Origin: Temnopleurus reevesii
Lineage: Eukaryota; Echinodermata; Echinoidea; Temnopleuroida; Temnopleuridae
Length of the DNA: 64,000 bases
Assembly (NCBI GenBank): GCA_036244855.1
Contig: BQKZ01001333.1
Location: 13,749 to 77,748, forward strand
Direction: 5' to 3'
The notes under the pieces: generated by a model
Told to the model about the DNA's origin: nothing
The model's database searches: none
The model's input: the letters and a program-made list of their open reading frames with translations, nothing else
In this document: piece by piece, positions 24,115-34,706 of the stretch
Layout: every line of letters starts with the position of its first letter
Numbering within the stretch: position 1 is the stretch's first letter
Program-made: the position numbers and the translations under genes

Positions 24115-24165
24115 GTATATCCAGGCTACCAGCTCTCCAAAAGATGTTATGATTCTCATTGATGC
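24115..24165 (+). CDS. CACNA2D: Alpha2delta exon 6 (start of VWA domain)
   Basis: Acceptor tttatttctag, donor gtgagt; phase 2 in. It completes the cassette Trp codon and reads YIQATSSPKDVMILID, matching Y-I-Q-G-A-A-S-P-K-D-M-L-I-L-V-D. The final Asp is the first MIDAS aspartate. All five cassettes join here in frame. Confidence 0.96.
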
Positions 24166-24563
24166 GTGAGTTTTCAATTCAAAGTATTAAAACTTATTAA
24201 GGTCTTCTTTTGCCTTGAGAAACAGTGCCATTATTGTATTATTATTAAAAAAAAAATCACCTTTGTTATCATTGACCAGAAATGTTCTTTTAATTTTTCA
24301 ATATTTTGTCGAATGGACTGTTTTGTTTGACAGCAAGAGGTCAAGAGAGAGAAATATAGAGCTTGTGGATGGGAGCATAAGAGAGAAAGCGATATCCAGT
24401 ACCCTATGGTATTGATTTTCAGTGCTTTATATAAATTAAATGAGATGATTTTTTTTTGTATGATTGATTGAAATATGCTCAAGACAAACTCGAGGTAGTT
24501 ACCATTTTCATGATTTCTAGTCCTATATGTAATTCTTTTTTTTTCATGACATATGGTTTGCAG

Positions 24564-24663
24564 GAGCGGCAGTACGTTTGGAATGACGCTGAAAATAATC
24601 AAGGTCTCTGTCTCAAAGGCTCTGGACACACTGGGAAATGATGACTTTGTGAATGTTGCATCG
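24564..24663 (+). CDS. CACNA2D: Alpha2delta exon 7 (VWA, MIDAS)
   Basis: Acceptor atatggtttgcag, donor gtgagt; ends phase 0. With exon 6 it forms D-A-S-G-S, the DxSxS part of the MIDAS metal site that binds Cav alpha1. It continues TFGMTLKIIKVSVSKALDTL and ends NDDFVNVAS, all typical of the alpha2delta VWA domain. Confidence 0.97.
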
Positions 24664-24839
24664 GTGAGTGATTCTTGTCCTTTAATCAGGAATGCATGTT
24701 TAATCATAAAGAAACATGCAATGTGAATAGTTGAATTGACAAAATCTAGTATACAATTTTACTCAAATATTCTTTTAATGAATGAATATTTAACATTTCA
24801 TGTTATTTATGTTATTTTGTTTTGATTTTCTCTTCTCAG

Positions 24840-24908
24840 TTCAGCAAAGACGTCCAAAATGTCAGCTGCTTCAATACATTTGTACAAGCTAACCTTAGGA
24901 ATAAGAAG
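24840..24908 (+). CDS. CACNA2D: Alpha2delta exon 8 (VWA)
   Basis: 23 codons, phase 0/0, acceptor gattttctcttctcag, donor gtaaaa. The peptide FSKDVQNVSCFNTFVQANLR matches alpha2delta-1 closely (V-S-C-F then L-V-Q-A-N-V-R-N-K-K), including the conserved Cys. Confidence 0.97.
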
Positions 24909-24979
24909 GTAAAATTCTATATTTTCTCTCTCGTCCATTCTAATATGCCATTGAGTGAAGTATCCATACTCCAAGTGGA

Positions 24980-25050
24980 GGCCACGTGGTGTAGTGGTTC
25001 TGATTCTGGCCTTTCAACCAGAGGGTTGTAGGTTTGAATCCCACCCATTG
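24980..25050 (+). mobile_element. tRNA-derived SINE head
   Basis: It contains an A-box-like GTGGTGTAGTGG and a B-box-like GGTTTGAATCCC about 35 bases apart, with CTGG and CCAG able to pair between them. The acceptor stem is absent, so this is a SINE head and not a tRNA gene. A relative lies at 62375-62465 on the other strand. Confidence 0.7.
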
Positions 25051-25607
25051 GCGTTACAGTGATATCAGTCCTCTTGCTTTTCCAATTGAATTATGGGGTC
25101 AATTGTAAGGACCATCTTGTGTAAGAGCACAGTGAGTAACTTGTTTTTATTTTCTGGTGCAAATAAAATTGTTTTAGAAATGTCCTATGAATGGGTGTTT
25201 TATTACACAGAAATATTTGATGTACATGCATCATCCTTTAGCTGCATCAATTGGCCTAGATTTGAAAGCTGTATATATTGTTGCAATATTTGGAAACATG
25301 CAAACTTATCAAAAGGTATTGTATTTGGAGTAAAAATAGTTTGACATTCAATCTCATGTATTATTTTGCATTCCTTGGTTTCTCGCTGTTGTAAAATGTT
25401 TGATTCTAGCTTTTGTAATTAATGCATTTATAATCCAATTATAAATTCTTCCATATGTTTGTATTGTCTGCTATTTTTCAAATTTGCATAACCAAGCATC
25501 TTAAATTAGAATTATGTGAAAGCAAAATTCTTTGAAGCAGTTGAGCTAAATGTCTACTGACCAAAATATGATTGACAAAGATTGATAATGATTGATTGAT
25601 TGACAAT

Positions 25608-25736
25608 CTATTGGGTATGAACAGGGAATTTGTTCAAAGAAATTGATTTCTTCATATCTGGGTCAGCTAAATGTGTAGTGACCCAGATATTAAGTAATTA
25701 ATTTCCTTGAACGAATTCTCTGTTCACACCCAATAG
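25608..25736 (+). repeat. Long intronic hairpin, 58-bp stem
   Basis: The arms 25608-25665 and 25679-25736 begin and end with CTATTGGGT / ACCCAATAG and flank a 13-base loop. I count 7 differences over 58 positions, three of which would be G-U pairs in the + strand RNA. It lies 153 bases upstream of exon 9. It could be a foldback MITE or a structured RNA. Confidence 0.8.
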
Positions 25737-25888
25737 GTTGCTTTCTCTTTTGAGTAAGACATTTGGTTCAACTCATTCAATCCGAATTGTTATTCACATT
25801 GTTTTTGGTTCCAGTTTGAAATAATGCTGTTATTCAGGAAGGTCGCCATGTCTATAATTACAAATTACATGTTGATATGTTTTTACAG

Positions 25889-25981
25889 GAACTGAATGAT
25901 GCTGTACAGAATGGTATCAGTGCTGGAGGGATTGCTGATTATGCAAAAGCTCTTGAGTATGCTTTTGATCAATTTGAGGAA
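25889..25981 (+). CDS. CACNA2D: Alpha2delta exon 9 (VWA)
   Basis: 31 codons, phase 0/0, acceptor gttttTACAG, donor gtaagt. It begins ELNDAVQNGISAGGIADYAK and ends YAFDQFEE. In alpha2delta-1 the equivalent G-I-T-D-Y supplies the MIDAS threonine; here that codon is GCT, Ala, so the site lacks one of its five consensus residues. Confidence 0.96.
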
Positions 25982-27042
25982 GTAAGTATTTGGATCATCT
26001 ACAGTATTTGGTAATATCGAATAGAAATAAAAAAAAAAGTATACTTATTTCTTTCTTTCTCTTTAACTCATAACCTGGGACGGTATTGTGAAAACATTCT
26101 AATCTTTTTCCCTAATTTTCTATAACTCTGTACTTAGGAATGGGCTAAAATTCCTCCCTAAAATGTATTCTGAATTTTTGTCATGTGATATTTTCTCTTG
26201 TAAGTCTGCCTTCTTCCTATCTTCCATTATGCCCAATTTGACTTCTTGACCAATTCTTTGAACTCATATCAACCAATAGCAATGTCTCTTGGATCACGAC
26301 CAAGGATCAGAATTTTTGTTTATGCGTAATTGATATATGCATGCTACTGATCTTTGGAGTAAACACAGCAAAATGATTCACTTTCCCATGCTGATCAGAT
26401 GAAAGACAAAGGCTATTAATTGGAGAATAAAAATAAAAAAATCATGAAGAACTTTCTTAAAAATGTCTCCTCTTTGACATTTTAATTAAAGTACGGTCCC
26501 GTACTTGCTTGTCGAGCATATTTTACTCAGCAGTCAGTGAGCAAATTCAAAATACATGTACCTTGAGTTGTAAGAGTTTCAACCTATTGTAAATATTTTC
26601 TCAATTATGTAGAAATAGATTCGATCAAAGTCAGGATTAGAATATTCTCAGAATGCTTCCTAAATCATTGGACACATTATACATTATAAACTGTCTAACA
26701 GTGCTTGGCAGAAGTTAGGAAGAAAGAGGAAGAATATTTTCAGAATACAGATAAAGGAATGTAGTGTAAATAATTTTAGAATGTTTTCAGAATACCACCC
26801 ATGATGTGCAATTTCATGTTATATTTATGCCATTTCAGAATGCAGATCGCATCTATAGGTAGCATGAAAATAAATGACAAAGAATTTTGACAAAATGAAA
26901 CAAACTAGCAAACATTCTCAAAGGCTCTAGCAGAAAAATCATATTTCTTTCCTGGCTGTGCAGTGAAGAAATGAAGGACAGTAATGGTTATTGATTTCAT
27001 GTATTATATTTATAATCTACGACATTTTCACTCGCGTTTCAG
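25982..27042 (+). other. Intron 9-10
   Basis: 1.06 kb. It holds no transposon or exon that I recognise. Confidence 0.55.
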
Positions 27043-27180
27043 TTCAACAGGACAGAAGTAAAGGGAGCTGAAGCAAATAACCAAGGGGCTGACTGTATCC
27101 GAGTCATCATGATCTTCACTGATGGAGGTACTTCAGCTGAGGAAGCAATCTTAGAAGCTCGTAACCGAAATCCTTTTGTG
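27043..27180 (+). CDS. CACNA2D: Alpha2delta exon 10 (VWA)
   Basis: 46 codons, phase 0/0, acceptor ctcgcgtttcag, donor gtatgt. It contains CIRVIMIFTDGG, the family I-M-L-F-T-D-G-G with the last MIDAS Asp, followed by EEAILEARNRNPFV. The segment before it (FNRTEVKGAEANNQGADC) is longer than in alpha2delta-1 and carries a sequon N-R-T. Confidence 0.96.
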
Positions 27181-27614
27181 GTATGTACAGACCAAAAAAC
27201 ATGTAATCCTGATAGGTTTGGCTCATATCCCACTGCTGCCACCTAAATAGGCATGATTAATCTTCAACCTCAATATTTTAAAGTATGCCTGTTCTTTATA
27301 GAATGAATGTTAGGATTTGATTGAAAAAAATCTGTATTCCTGAAGAGGATATCTAAAAATCATAGGAATATATGTATTGTATTATTGTATTTCAGTTGAC
27401 TGTATCTTGTCAATCATCAACTGGACACACTGTGGATGTTATTGTTTTATACTTATAAAGCCAATCTTTGGGTCATACTAGCCATCATTGCATGCCAGTT
27501 GCCATATATATTTGGTGTGGTTAATGTAAATGTCTCAATGTCAATAGTCTTGAAATTTCCTATCATTGCCTTCTACTCTGGTGTTCGATTTTTATTTCTT
27601 TATTGTTTATCTAG

Positions 27615-27696
27615 GCTCGTGTGTTTGTGTACAAAGTTGGAGCAGATTCCATGGTTTCTTCAGATGGTATCAAGAACATGGCATGCACCAACAAAG
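27615..27696 (+). CDS. CACNA2D: Alpha2delta exon 11 (VWA)
   Basis: Acceptor ttgtttatctag, donor gtaaat; ends phase 1. The peptide ARVFVYKVGADSM, then DGIKNMACTNK, matches V-R-V-F-T-F-S-V-G and W-M-A-C-E-N-K of vertebrates. Confidence 0.95.
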
Positions 27697-28204
27697 GTAA
27701 ATAGTATATGGATGTTACCAATTTGTCATAACGTTAAGTTGTTAATGTATAGTAACATTGAATTTACAGAATAAATAGTTTAAACAAATTCCATGTTGTC
27801 TTTGGTCAGTCAAACTATTGCAAGACTGGTATGATACCTATCTATTTTAATCGTCTCTCTATTAAGTGAGAGGCATGAAAAATTAATATGCTAATATCGT
27901 TTTCCGCAATATCATATTATACATTTCTAATCAGGAGTGTTTGACAGATATTAATATGTACTTTTATTATTCAGAGCATGTTTTATACAAATTTGGAAAC
28001 AGCCATTTTATAATTACTACAAGAACAAGATTTTAAACAAAATTCATCATGTACAATAAAAAAAAATTAAGTGAAAATATATTTCATCAATTTATGTAGT
28101 ATGGTTTTGTTGTCACAGCTTTAGTAGTACTGTACCATGTTCGCAATTTTCAGGGAAGCAACAAAGTCGATAAATAACAAAAATGTATCATATTCTCCTT
28201 TTAG

Positions 28205-28254
28205 GATACTTCAGTACGATCCAGTCCTTAGGAGCTGTTAGACTTACAACTTTG
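28205..28254 (+). CDS. CACNA2D: Alpha2delta exon 12 (end of VWA)
   Basis: 50 nt, phase 1 in, phase 0 out, donor gtatgt. It reads GYFSTIQSLGAVRLTTL, matching G-Y-Y-Y-E-I-P-S-I-G-A-I-R in alpha2delta-1. Confidence 0.94.
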
Positions 28255-28530
28255 GTATGTACAGATAATTTTAGAGAAACATTCAATTTTTGTTCATATT
28301 TTTGTACATTACTGAATAAAATGTTATTTTGCTTTATATAAATTCTACTGTTTTTCATTCCAATTGTGGTGTTAAAATAGGTAAACTTTCCATACATAAA
28401 TGGAAATGCTTGAGCATTGGTAGTTTATGATTTGTAAATCAAGCCTACGATTATTCGCAGTCTGCTATAGAAACATAGTAAAGTCACTATTTGTAATAAA
28501 TCTATGATCATGTTTTATTCATCATCCTAG

Positions 28531-28614
28531 GATTATGTTCCAGTTGTTAGCAGACCGATGGTCCTGAGTGGTCAAAAGAACTTTCAGTGGTCAGACATCT
28601 ACTTGGATGCATTG
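28531..28614 (+). CDS. CACNA2D: Alpha2delta exon 13 (first Cache domain resumes)
   Basis: 28 codons, phase 0/0, acceptor ttcatcatcctag, donor gtgagt. The peptide DYVPVVSRPMVL, then QWSDIYLDAL, matches E-Y-L-D-V-L-G-R-P-M-V-L and Q-W-T-N-V-Y-L-D-A-L. Confidence 0.97.
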
Positions 28615-28644
28615 GTGAGTGAACAAGCGTTGTATATTATCTTT

Positions 28645-28745
28645 AATGGAAAGGAGGAGATAGGGGCAAGAGCTTGAAAAGGAAGAAGGAAAAGGGAGGA
28701 GGGGAGGGGAGGAGGATAAGGGGGAGGGGGAGGAGAGGGGAAGGT
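28645..28745 (+). repeat. Purine-rich (GGGAGGA) tract
   Basis: About 100 bases of nearly pure A/G, starting 30 bases after the exon 13 donor. It is low complexity; the open frame on the other strand is a Pro/Ser artefact. Confidence 0.8.
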
Positions 28746-28812
28746 ATTATGACAAGGATGGAGAGAGATACAAATAAATTTTTGATTCATTTCAATATAT
28801 GTTTGTTCCTGT

Positions 28813-29010
28813 AAATTTATAATTTATATTTTCATAATGATAACAATATGTACAACTTTTATGGTGCCAAATCCATTCATTCATAAAATGCCCAATGTTG
28901 GTTTTTGTTTAGAACATTTATAATTCATATCTTCATAATGATAACAATATATACAATTTTTATGGTGCCAAATCCATTTATTCATAAAATGCCCAAATGT
29001 TGTCTTTTAT
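28813..29010 (+). repeat. Tandem duplication, two units of about 100 bp
   Basis: Two units share TTCATAATGATAACAATAT and ATGGTGCCAAATCCAT with only scattered differences. It is a recent local duplication within the exon 13-14 intron. Confidence 0.85.
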
Positions 29011-29150
29011 TTCGAACATATCTATAGGCTCTCAGGCAAACCTGCACATATCTGCTCCCTTGAAGTAAAAGATTTCTTTTTATTAATCTGCACATTTAGT
29101 TGATACATTATAATTTTAACACTTGACTGTGTCTTGCTTTACATCCACAG

Positions 29151-29207
29151 GGTCTTGGAATGATGACAACATTGACTTTGCCTGTTTATAATACAACCAA
29201 CTATATC
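29151..29207 (+). CDS. CACNA2D: Alpha2delta exon 14 (first Cache domain)
   Basis: 19 codons, phase 0/0, acceptor ttacatccacag, donor gtaaga. GLGMMTTLTLPVYNTTNYI matches L-G-L-V-I-T-G-T-L-P-V-F-N-I-T. It keeps the glycosylation sequon N-T-T. Confidence 0.95.
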
Positions 29208-30010
29208 GTAAGAATCTTTTAATGTGTCAGATATCTAAGCAATTTCAAAACCACGGTAACAATTTTGTTTGTTTAATCTTGAAAAATCTTGTTTATCTTA
29301 TGAACCGAACTCAAATAATTGATATTGGAACTCAAAATTATTGTATTTCCCTCATCATTTATTAGGGAAGATGTAGATAATTTTAGTAGTAAAAGTAGAT
29401 TAATATATTAACCAAATGAAAATTACCAGCAGAAAGAAATAATGTTCTAGTGGTAACAATTTCTTAGAGGAGATATTCATACTGGTCTTTCATTTTTGTC
29501 TTTTTTTTTCTAACATTGACAAAATATTTAAATATACATATTCTTATATGAACACATACCTCATGAAAAATTGAGGTTTCGGTATATTTTTTTTGGAACA
29601 TTTTCAGTTCTAATTCATCAATATTGTCAAATTTTTGTATGCTATTCACGATATGATTCTTCTTCTTCCGATTTGAGGACTGCATTTTTTTTGTTTTGTA
29701 GAGTATATGCATTTCCTTTCTTCATATTTACAAAATTATTGTCAATTGATGATATTATGTTTGGGACTTTGAATGATCACCATATCTGAAAGGCTTTTAA
29801 AAATAATCTGAAAACAAATAGAGAATCATATTTTTTAACATAGATAAAATGTTGACAGTTTGCAATCTCTTATTTCTGTGAAGATAATGAACCGGGAATT
29901 GAAAATACGTCATCAGTCACATTTAGATGTAAATCTGGAATGTTCAATAGATTAATTGCCAATTACAATTTTAACCTGAATCACCCTTTATTCAATTCCT
30001 TGCTGAAAAG

Positions 30011-30040
30011 GTGCCAGGATCTGATAATGAAACTGTTCAG
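30011..30040 (+). CDS. CACNA2D: Candidate 30-nt microexon 15
   Basis: It reads VPGSDNETVQ, phase 0/0, donor gtagta. The acceptor is weak (ttgctgaaaag). Including it gives a spacing before the next exon close to that of alpha2delta-1 (N-I-T-G-Q-F-E-N-K-T-N-L-K-N-Q-L), which also has a sequon there; here the sequon is N-E-T. It may be a cassette. Confidence 0.55.
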
Positions 30041-30389
30041 GTAGTATTACTATTCCATGATCCCCCATCCCTGGAAATCACCCCTATTTTGCCTCCCTTT
30101 TACCCCCCTTATAATACCCCTCACAAATGGTGCATGTTCACACTCATTGGATGGAAAAAATGTCTTGGTTTCATTAATTTGCCATGTGCACCCAATTTAA
30201 CCATCTTTGTTTTCAATTATGCTTGTTTTTAAGATTTCGTTGCCAGCAAATCCAACAAAGCAGAGAACAATGACAAATGTTTTTAATTTAACAGTGCATG
30301 TAACCTTTAACATTAACAGTAGGAATATAAAGTGGAGAGAACTCATACTATGTTCTATGTTTATATACTATTTTATCGGTGATATTATA

Positions 30390-30500
30390 AACCAGTCTAA
30401 ATCTTGATTGATTATAGAGACACTTTTGATAAAATTGCTTGTAGATTACAAGCAATATTCTTGAATGGGTCTATATATTCAATCGTGGTTTAGACTGGTT
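30390..30500. repeat. Small inverted-repeat element
   Basis: AACCAGTCTAAA at the left and TTTAGACTGGTT at the right are perfect 12-bp inverted repeats 111 bp apart, end to end. Inside lies a second palindrome, TTGCTTGTAGATTACAAGCAA-like. Confidence 0.65.
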
Positions 30501-30563
30501 CGTAAAGTCAGCAACACTTTGTTGTAATAAGTTGCAGCTACGTTATGAAAATAAGGGAACTGG

Positions 30564-30660
30564 ACAACTCGGCCTAACATTGCACTATCCCTATGAGAGC
30601 GCATTGCTATGGGAAATGCACGTTATTCGATATCCCTGTTCTTCTTGTAGGCCGAGTTGT
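30564..30660. repeat. Small inverted-repeat element
   Basis: ACAACTCGGCCTA and TAGGCCGAGTTGT are perfect 13-bp inverted ends of a 97-bp element. It is MITE-like and non-coding. Confidence 0.65.
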
Positions 30661-31730
30661 TCTGTAACCTGAAAAGGATTTCCCAAATAAGTTTATACAA
30701 TTTCCCTTGAGCTTTACGTGGATCTTAATTGTTTATTTTTATGCCATTAGATGAAAAGGAATGATGATGATGATGATGAATTTATATTTAAAGGCGTTTT
30801 AATATAGAGATACTGAACACTTATATCGTTTCATTTATCATGTGGTTTCCAGGTTTCTTTTATTATCACTTTCCCTACTTAAAAGATGGTAATGTAAAAA
30901 GGATATCTATTTTTATAATTGTTTAGTGTAGAGCACTTTGTATTATTCATATCAAAATTATAAGTTTAACAAATTACTTGGTGTTTAATCCAAACCTGGG
31001 TAATATCTGTTTTCCGCGTAACATTAATTAGAGAAGGAAATATATACCGTAGTACTTATGAGGGATGATAATCCTATTTTTATCAATATTTTTAATATTC
31101 TAGTTGCCATTTTGCTACTAGAATAATAGGTAACTTTGTGATTTGATTTATTGTAATAATGTGATGCAAGCATTGGTTTTTGTTCCAAGAGTAAGCATCA
31201 TATTATCACAGGAAACAGAGCAAAACAAAATGTCTATTTTTTTTTTACTAGACTGGCCTCGTTCCTACTCTTATTTTCTATTTAAACAAAACGACAAGAG
31301 TGTCATTGAATATCATATCATGTATAACATACTGGTGATTGGCGTATTGGATTTTTTAAGCAGGAAAAGTAGCATAGCATTACTTATTTACCCCTTCCCC
31401 CTAACTTGTTCCATTTTACTTTCAAATAATTAATTGTATGATCCTGAATGCCTCTTAATTCATTATTCTGTTAAACCCTTTACTTTGGTCTATTATAATA
31501 ATTTGAACTCATTATCTTCCTACTTTTACATACTTTGGAAATTAGATTAATTTTGCTTCAGATTAGATATTTCCCATTAGTTCAAGATCTCTTTTTTGCG
31601 TTGTATGTGTATTATTCTCCGGCTTAGATTGCCAATACCATTTAGAAACTGCTAATCCATGCTATCCCATAATTAAAAAGAATACAATTATCATCATCAG
31701 GTTGTGTATTAAATTAGTTTTAGCCATATT

Positions 31731-31770
31731 TTATGCCTCCGCCACCATTAGAATAGTGCCAGAGGCATAA
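31731..31770. repeat. TATGCCTC palindrome, copy 1
   Basis: TTATGCCTCCGCCAC and an imperfect inverted copy ending AGAGGCATAA. The same palindrome recurs at 60109-60149, so it belongs to a dispersed family. Confidence 0.65.
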
Positions 31771-32514
31771 TTATTACCCTTTCTTATGCTTGAAAAAAGA
31801 AGTCAAATGATTATCATACAATATGAGTGACAGCTGACAGAGATGCCAATCTTTTCGGAACATGCATGAGGATTCAAATTGAAACGTGAACCACCAAACA
31901 ATTGAAGCAAACTTATTTCTAATGAGAGAAATCATGATAACAATATCCATGTGCTTTATCTCCCTGAGAAAAAATTGACTTGGTGATTCACACTTCAATT
32001 TATATCATGCATATTTCTTAACAAGTGTGTGAACAGTATTGACAATGAAACCTTCCTGAATGCATATACAGTAGAGAGTCCCCAAGACAGCTCATCAAAA
32101 ATCAATGCATGGATTTCTCATGACATACAAATGGAAGTTTGTTCAGCTTGCTTTTGCTTACAGGCATGCAATGTTGTATTTTATTGGAAACACTACATTG
32201 ATTTTAACAAGATGAAATATGATCCTTTTTGTGGTGATTGACATTCAATTTTTTTCTTATACTTATTTTCCCTTTTTGGTCATGAGTGTAGATACATGTA
32301 GTTCTATTAGCATTTCATTATCAACTTCAGTGCAAAAAAATGTCAGTCATCATCCAAACGATGTTTTTGTTTTATCTTATTCAGCTTTGAAAACAAATGT
32401 GATACAATTTTATTTCATTTGATATTGTTGAATTCTAACAGCAGAATTAAGCTTTAGAATTTATGAGAACTTTCTAATTTCCCAAAAATTTCTTTTTTTT
32501 TCTTTTTTCATCAG

Positions 32515-32589
32515 AGTCAACAGCTGCTTGGCGTTGTAGGCACAGACATCACAACCAAGAACATGGCTGACACTGTTCCAATGAACAAG
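32515..32589 (+). CDS. CACNA2D: Alpha2delta exon 16 (end of first Cache domain)
   Basis: 25 codons, phase 0/0, acceptor ttcttttttcatcag, donor gtattg. It begins SQQLLGVVGTDITTKNMADT, matching L-I-L-G-V-M-G-V-D-V-S-L. As I align it, the Asp in G-T-D-I is the aspartate of the Cache amino-acid-binding signature that cooperates with the Arg and Trp encoded by cassettes 5a-5e. Confidence 0.96.
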
Positions 32590-32645
32590 GTATTGTAGTC
32601 TTGGGTTTGTTTTTCTTTCCAGTTGTTCAAATACCATGAATTGGA

Positions 32646-33260
32646 TCCTTCTGTTAGACTAGAAATCTATATTGATTATAGGTACTTTCCAAGTTGTCAT
32701 TTTTAGTGTCGTTTTCTGCATAATTTTTCACTTTGTATAGCACTTTATGATCAATCTTGGCCCCCAGCATCCAGTCCTAAAACAGACAACCATTCAATGT
32801 TTGGAACAAGAATTTGAATAGATTAATCTATATTTGCCTATTGAAGCCCTTGTGATTGAGTGGAATACTGCATTAGTTTACACAAGAATAGAATGTAGTA
32901 ACTGAGACCCCGGTTAGACAGAACGGGCTAGCCCATGCTGGGCCAGGTATGGGCCGGCCCATGGGCGGGCCCGTTTGCCCCCGGTTACACAGCTAGACCA
33001 GGGTCAGCTCTNCTTCTGTTAGACTAGAAATCTTTATTGATTATAGGTACTTTCCAAGTTGTCATTTTATAAGTGTTGTTTTCTGCATAATTTTTCACTT
33101 TGTTGAGCACTTTATGATCTTGTTTTCCAGCATCTAGTATTGAAAAAGACAACCATTCACCAGTGGGTGTAAGAAATAGAATAAATGAATCCTTAATCGC
33201 TCACTGAGGTCCTTGTGATTGAGTGGATTACTGTGTTTGTATCACAAGAATAGTATGTAG
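32646..33260 (+). repeat. Direct repeat of about 250 bp flanking a GC-rich insert with an N
   Basis: Units 32646-32901 and 33013-33260 share long blocks such as CTTCTGTTAGACTAGAAATC and TTTCTGCATAATTTTTCACT. They are separated by a 107-bp GC-rich piece rich in GGGCCCG-like words, which ends at the only ambiguous base of the window (33012). It may be a real duplication with an inserted element, or two haplotypes joined in assembly. Confidence 0.85.
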
Positions 33261-34706
33261 GCTCTGGGTGAATATGTTCTATCGATGGGCCTGCCTTATA
33301 TGAATTTTCTAATGTCAACTGTTCATCACCTCATGTTACTCTCATGGTCACAGTGCACAATACTATTAAATGTGAAACTTACAGTATTTTTAAAAAGAAA
33401 TCGCTAGTCATACATGTGCCCTGAGTTTGCTCTTTTTTAATTCTAGAATATCTTTAGAGATAAAAACAACATTATTCTAAGCCATTTACCCAGTGATTTG
33501 ACTCTTAATTTATATAAAAACGTGTCTCCCCAACAAGTGCCGGTACAGTATCTCTTTGCAAATTGAAACAGTTGTTTGGCAGAATAAAGCAACAATTTTA
33601 TACCGGTAGGATAAAGTTTTTTTTTCATGTGTAGAAAGTCATAATTTTTGTCTCATGTGTCATTAGACAAACCAATTGGAGGATGACATGTTATCACTGT
33701 AAGTAGAAGGAACAAAAGAATGGATGAAGTTAAAACAGCTTCATTCAAGCCTTCACAATAGCTTCAGTATCACAAAAGAACAATAGGTTCCCTGTTTATT
33801 CATATAACAGGTGCAATACCTGTTCAACCTTTTCTAGGGAATAAGAGGGAAGGAAATTTATTTTGTATACTAGTACCAATTGTGAATGCTTAAATGGAAT
33901 TCAGCTATTTACTTTGTCCAAATCCTTTGTCTCTTCTGCTCTCAGTGAATAGCTACAAAGTTGTTTTTTAAGGAGAGTGTTGCATGTGGCTGCTTCAAAA
34001 CTAACCGCATGTTGCCTTTGTCAACAGACATGCATATGAATTGTTATGTGACCAACCAAAGTATGAAGACATTTTTTATCATTGTTCAATTAAAAAGAAG
34101 TCAAAAAAGAGCTTGAGCTTTCGATCCTAGCAGAATCTTAATCATAAGCAAAATAATTAAAAAGATATGATCATTTCATGGGAGTTGTATGTTCATTTTG
34201 ATTGGGATACCACAGTGGAATATGGCCTGGATATGATCACAAGCATGATTCCATTAAAACGTTGTCATTCTGCATGCAAAAGGGTAATCATACTGGTATG
34301 TACCATTCACTGATGTCTTCAAGTAGACAATGCCATTAGTTTTAATCGTTTGGAGAGTAGGTATTTTTAAAATTTGATGTGAATCTGTTTAAAAGGGAGG
34401 ATGAATCTGAATCATTCAAAGGGTCTTGAATGATGCTATTCATTGTAATTTTGAAATGATGCTTCAAAATCAATCATGCACTTTTTGTAAGTCTAGTGTA
34501 GTATGTAGATACATTACAAGGTAATGACGAGTTACTTGTATGTTTATTGTAATTTAGTGTTCAGTTATAATAGCAGTATTCACTCACTCTTTATCTCCCT
34601 GTTTTTAATGTATGCACTTTTTCAAGAGAAACATCTTTTTCAGAAGAAACACTCTGGATATGAAAAACAGAAACATCATAATTTTGTTTAATTCTCTCTC
34701 TTCCAG

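Larger units (their letters stand above)
30041..32514 (+). other. Intron 15-16
   Basis: 2.5 kb. It contains two small inverted-repeat elements (30390-30500 and 30564-30660) and a palindrome (31731-31770). The rest is AT-rich without a supported feature. Confidence 0.6.

Noticed and set aside
24980..25050. A tRNA gene
   Set aside because: A- and B-box-like words are present but there is no acceptor stem, and a related copy with a SINE body occurs elsewhere.
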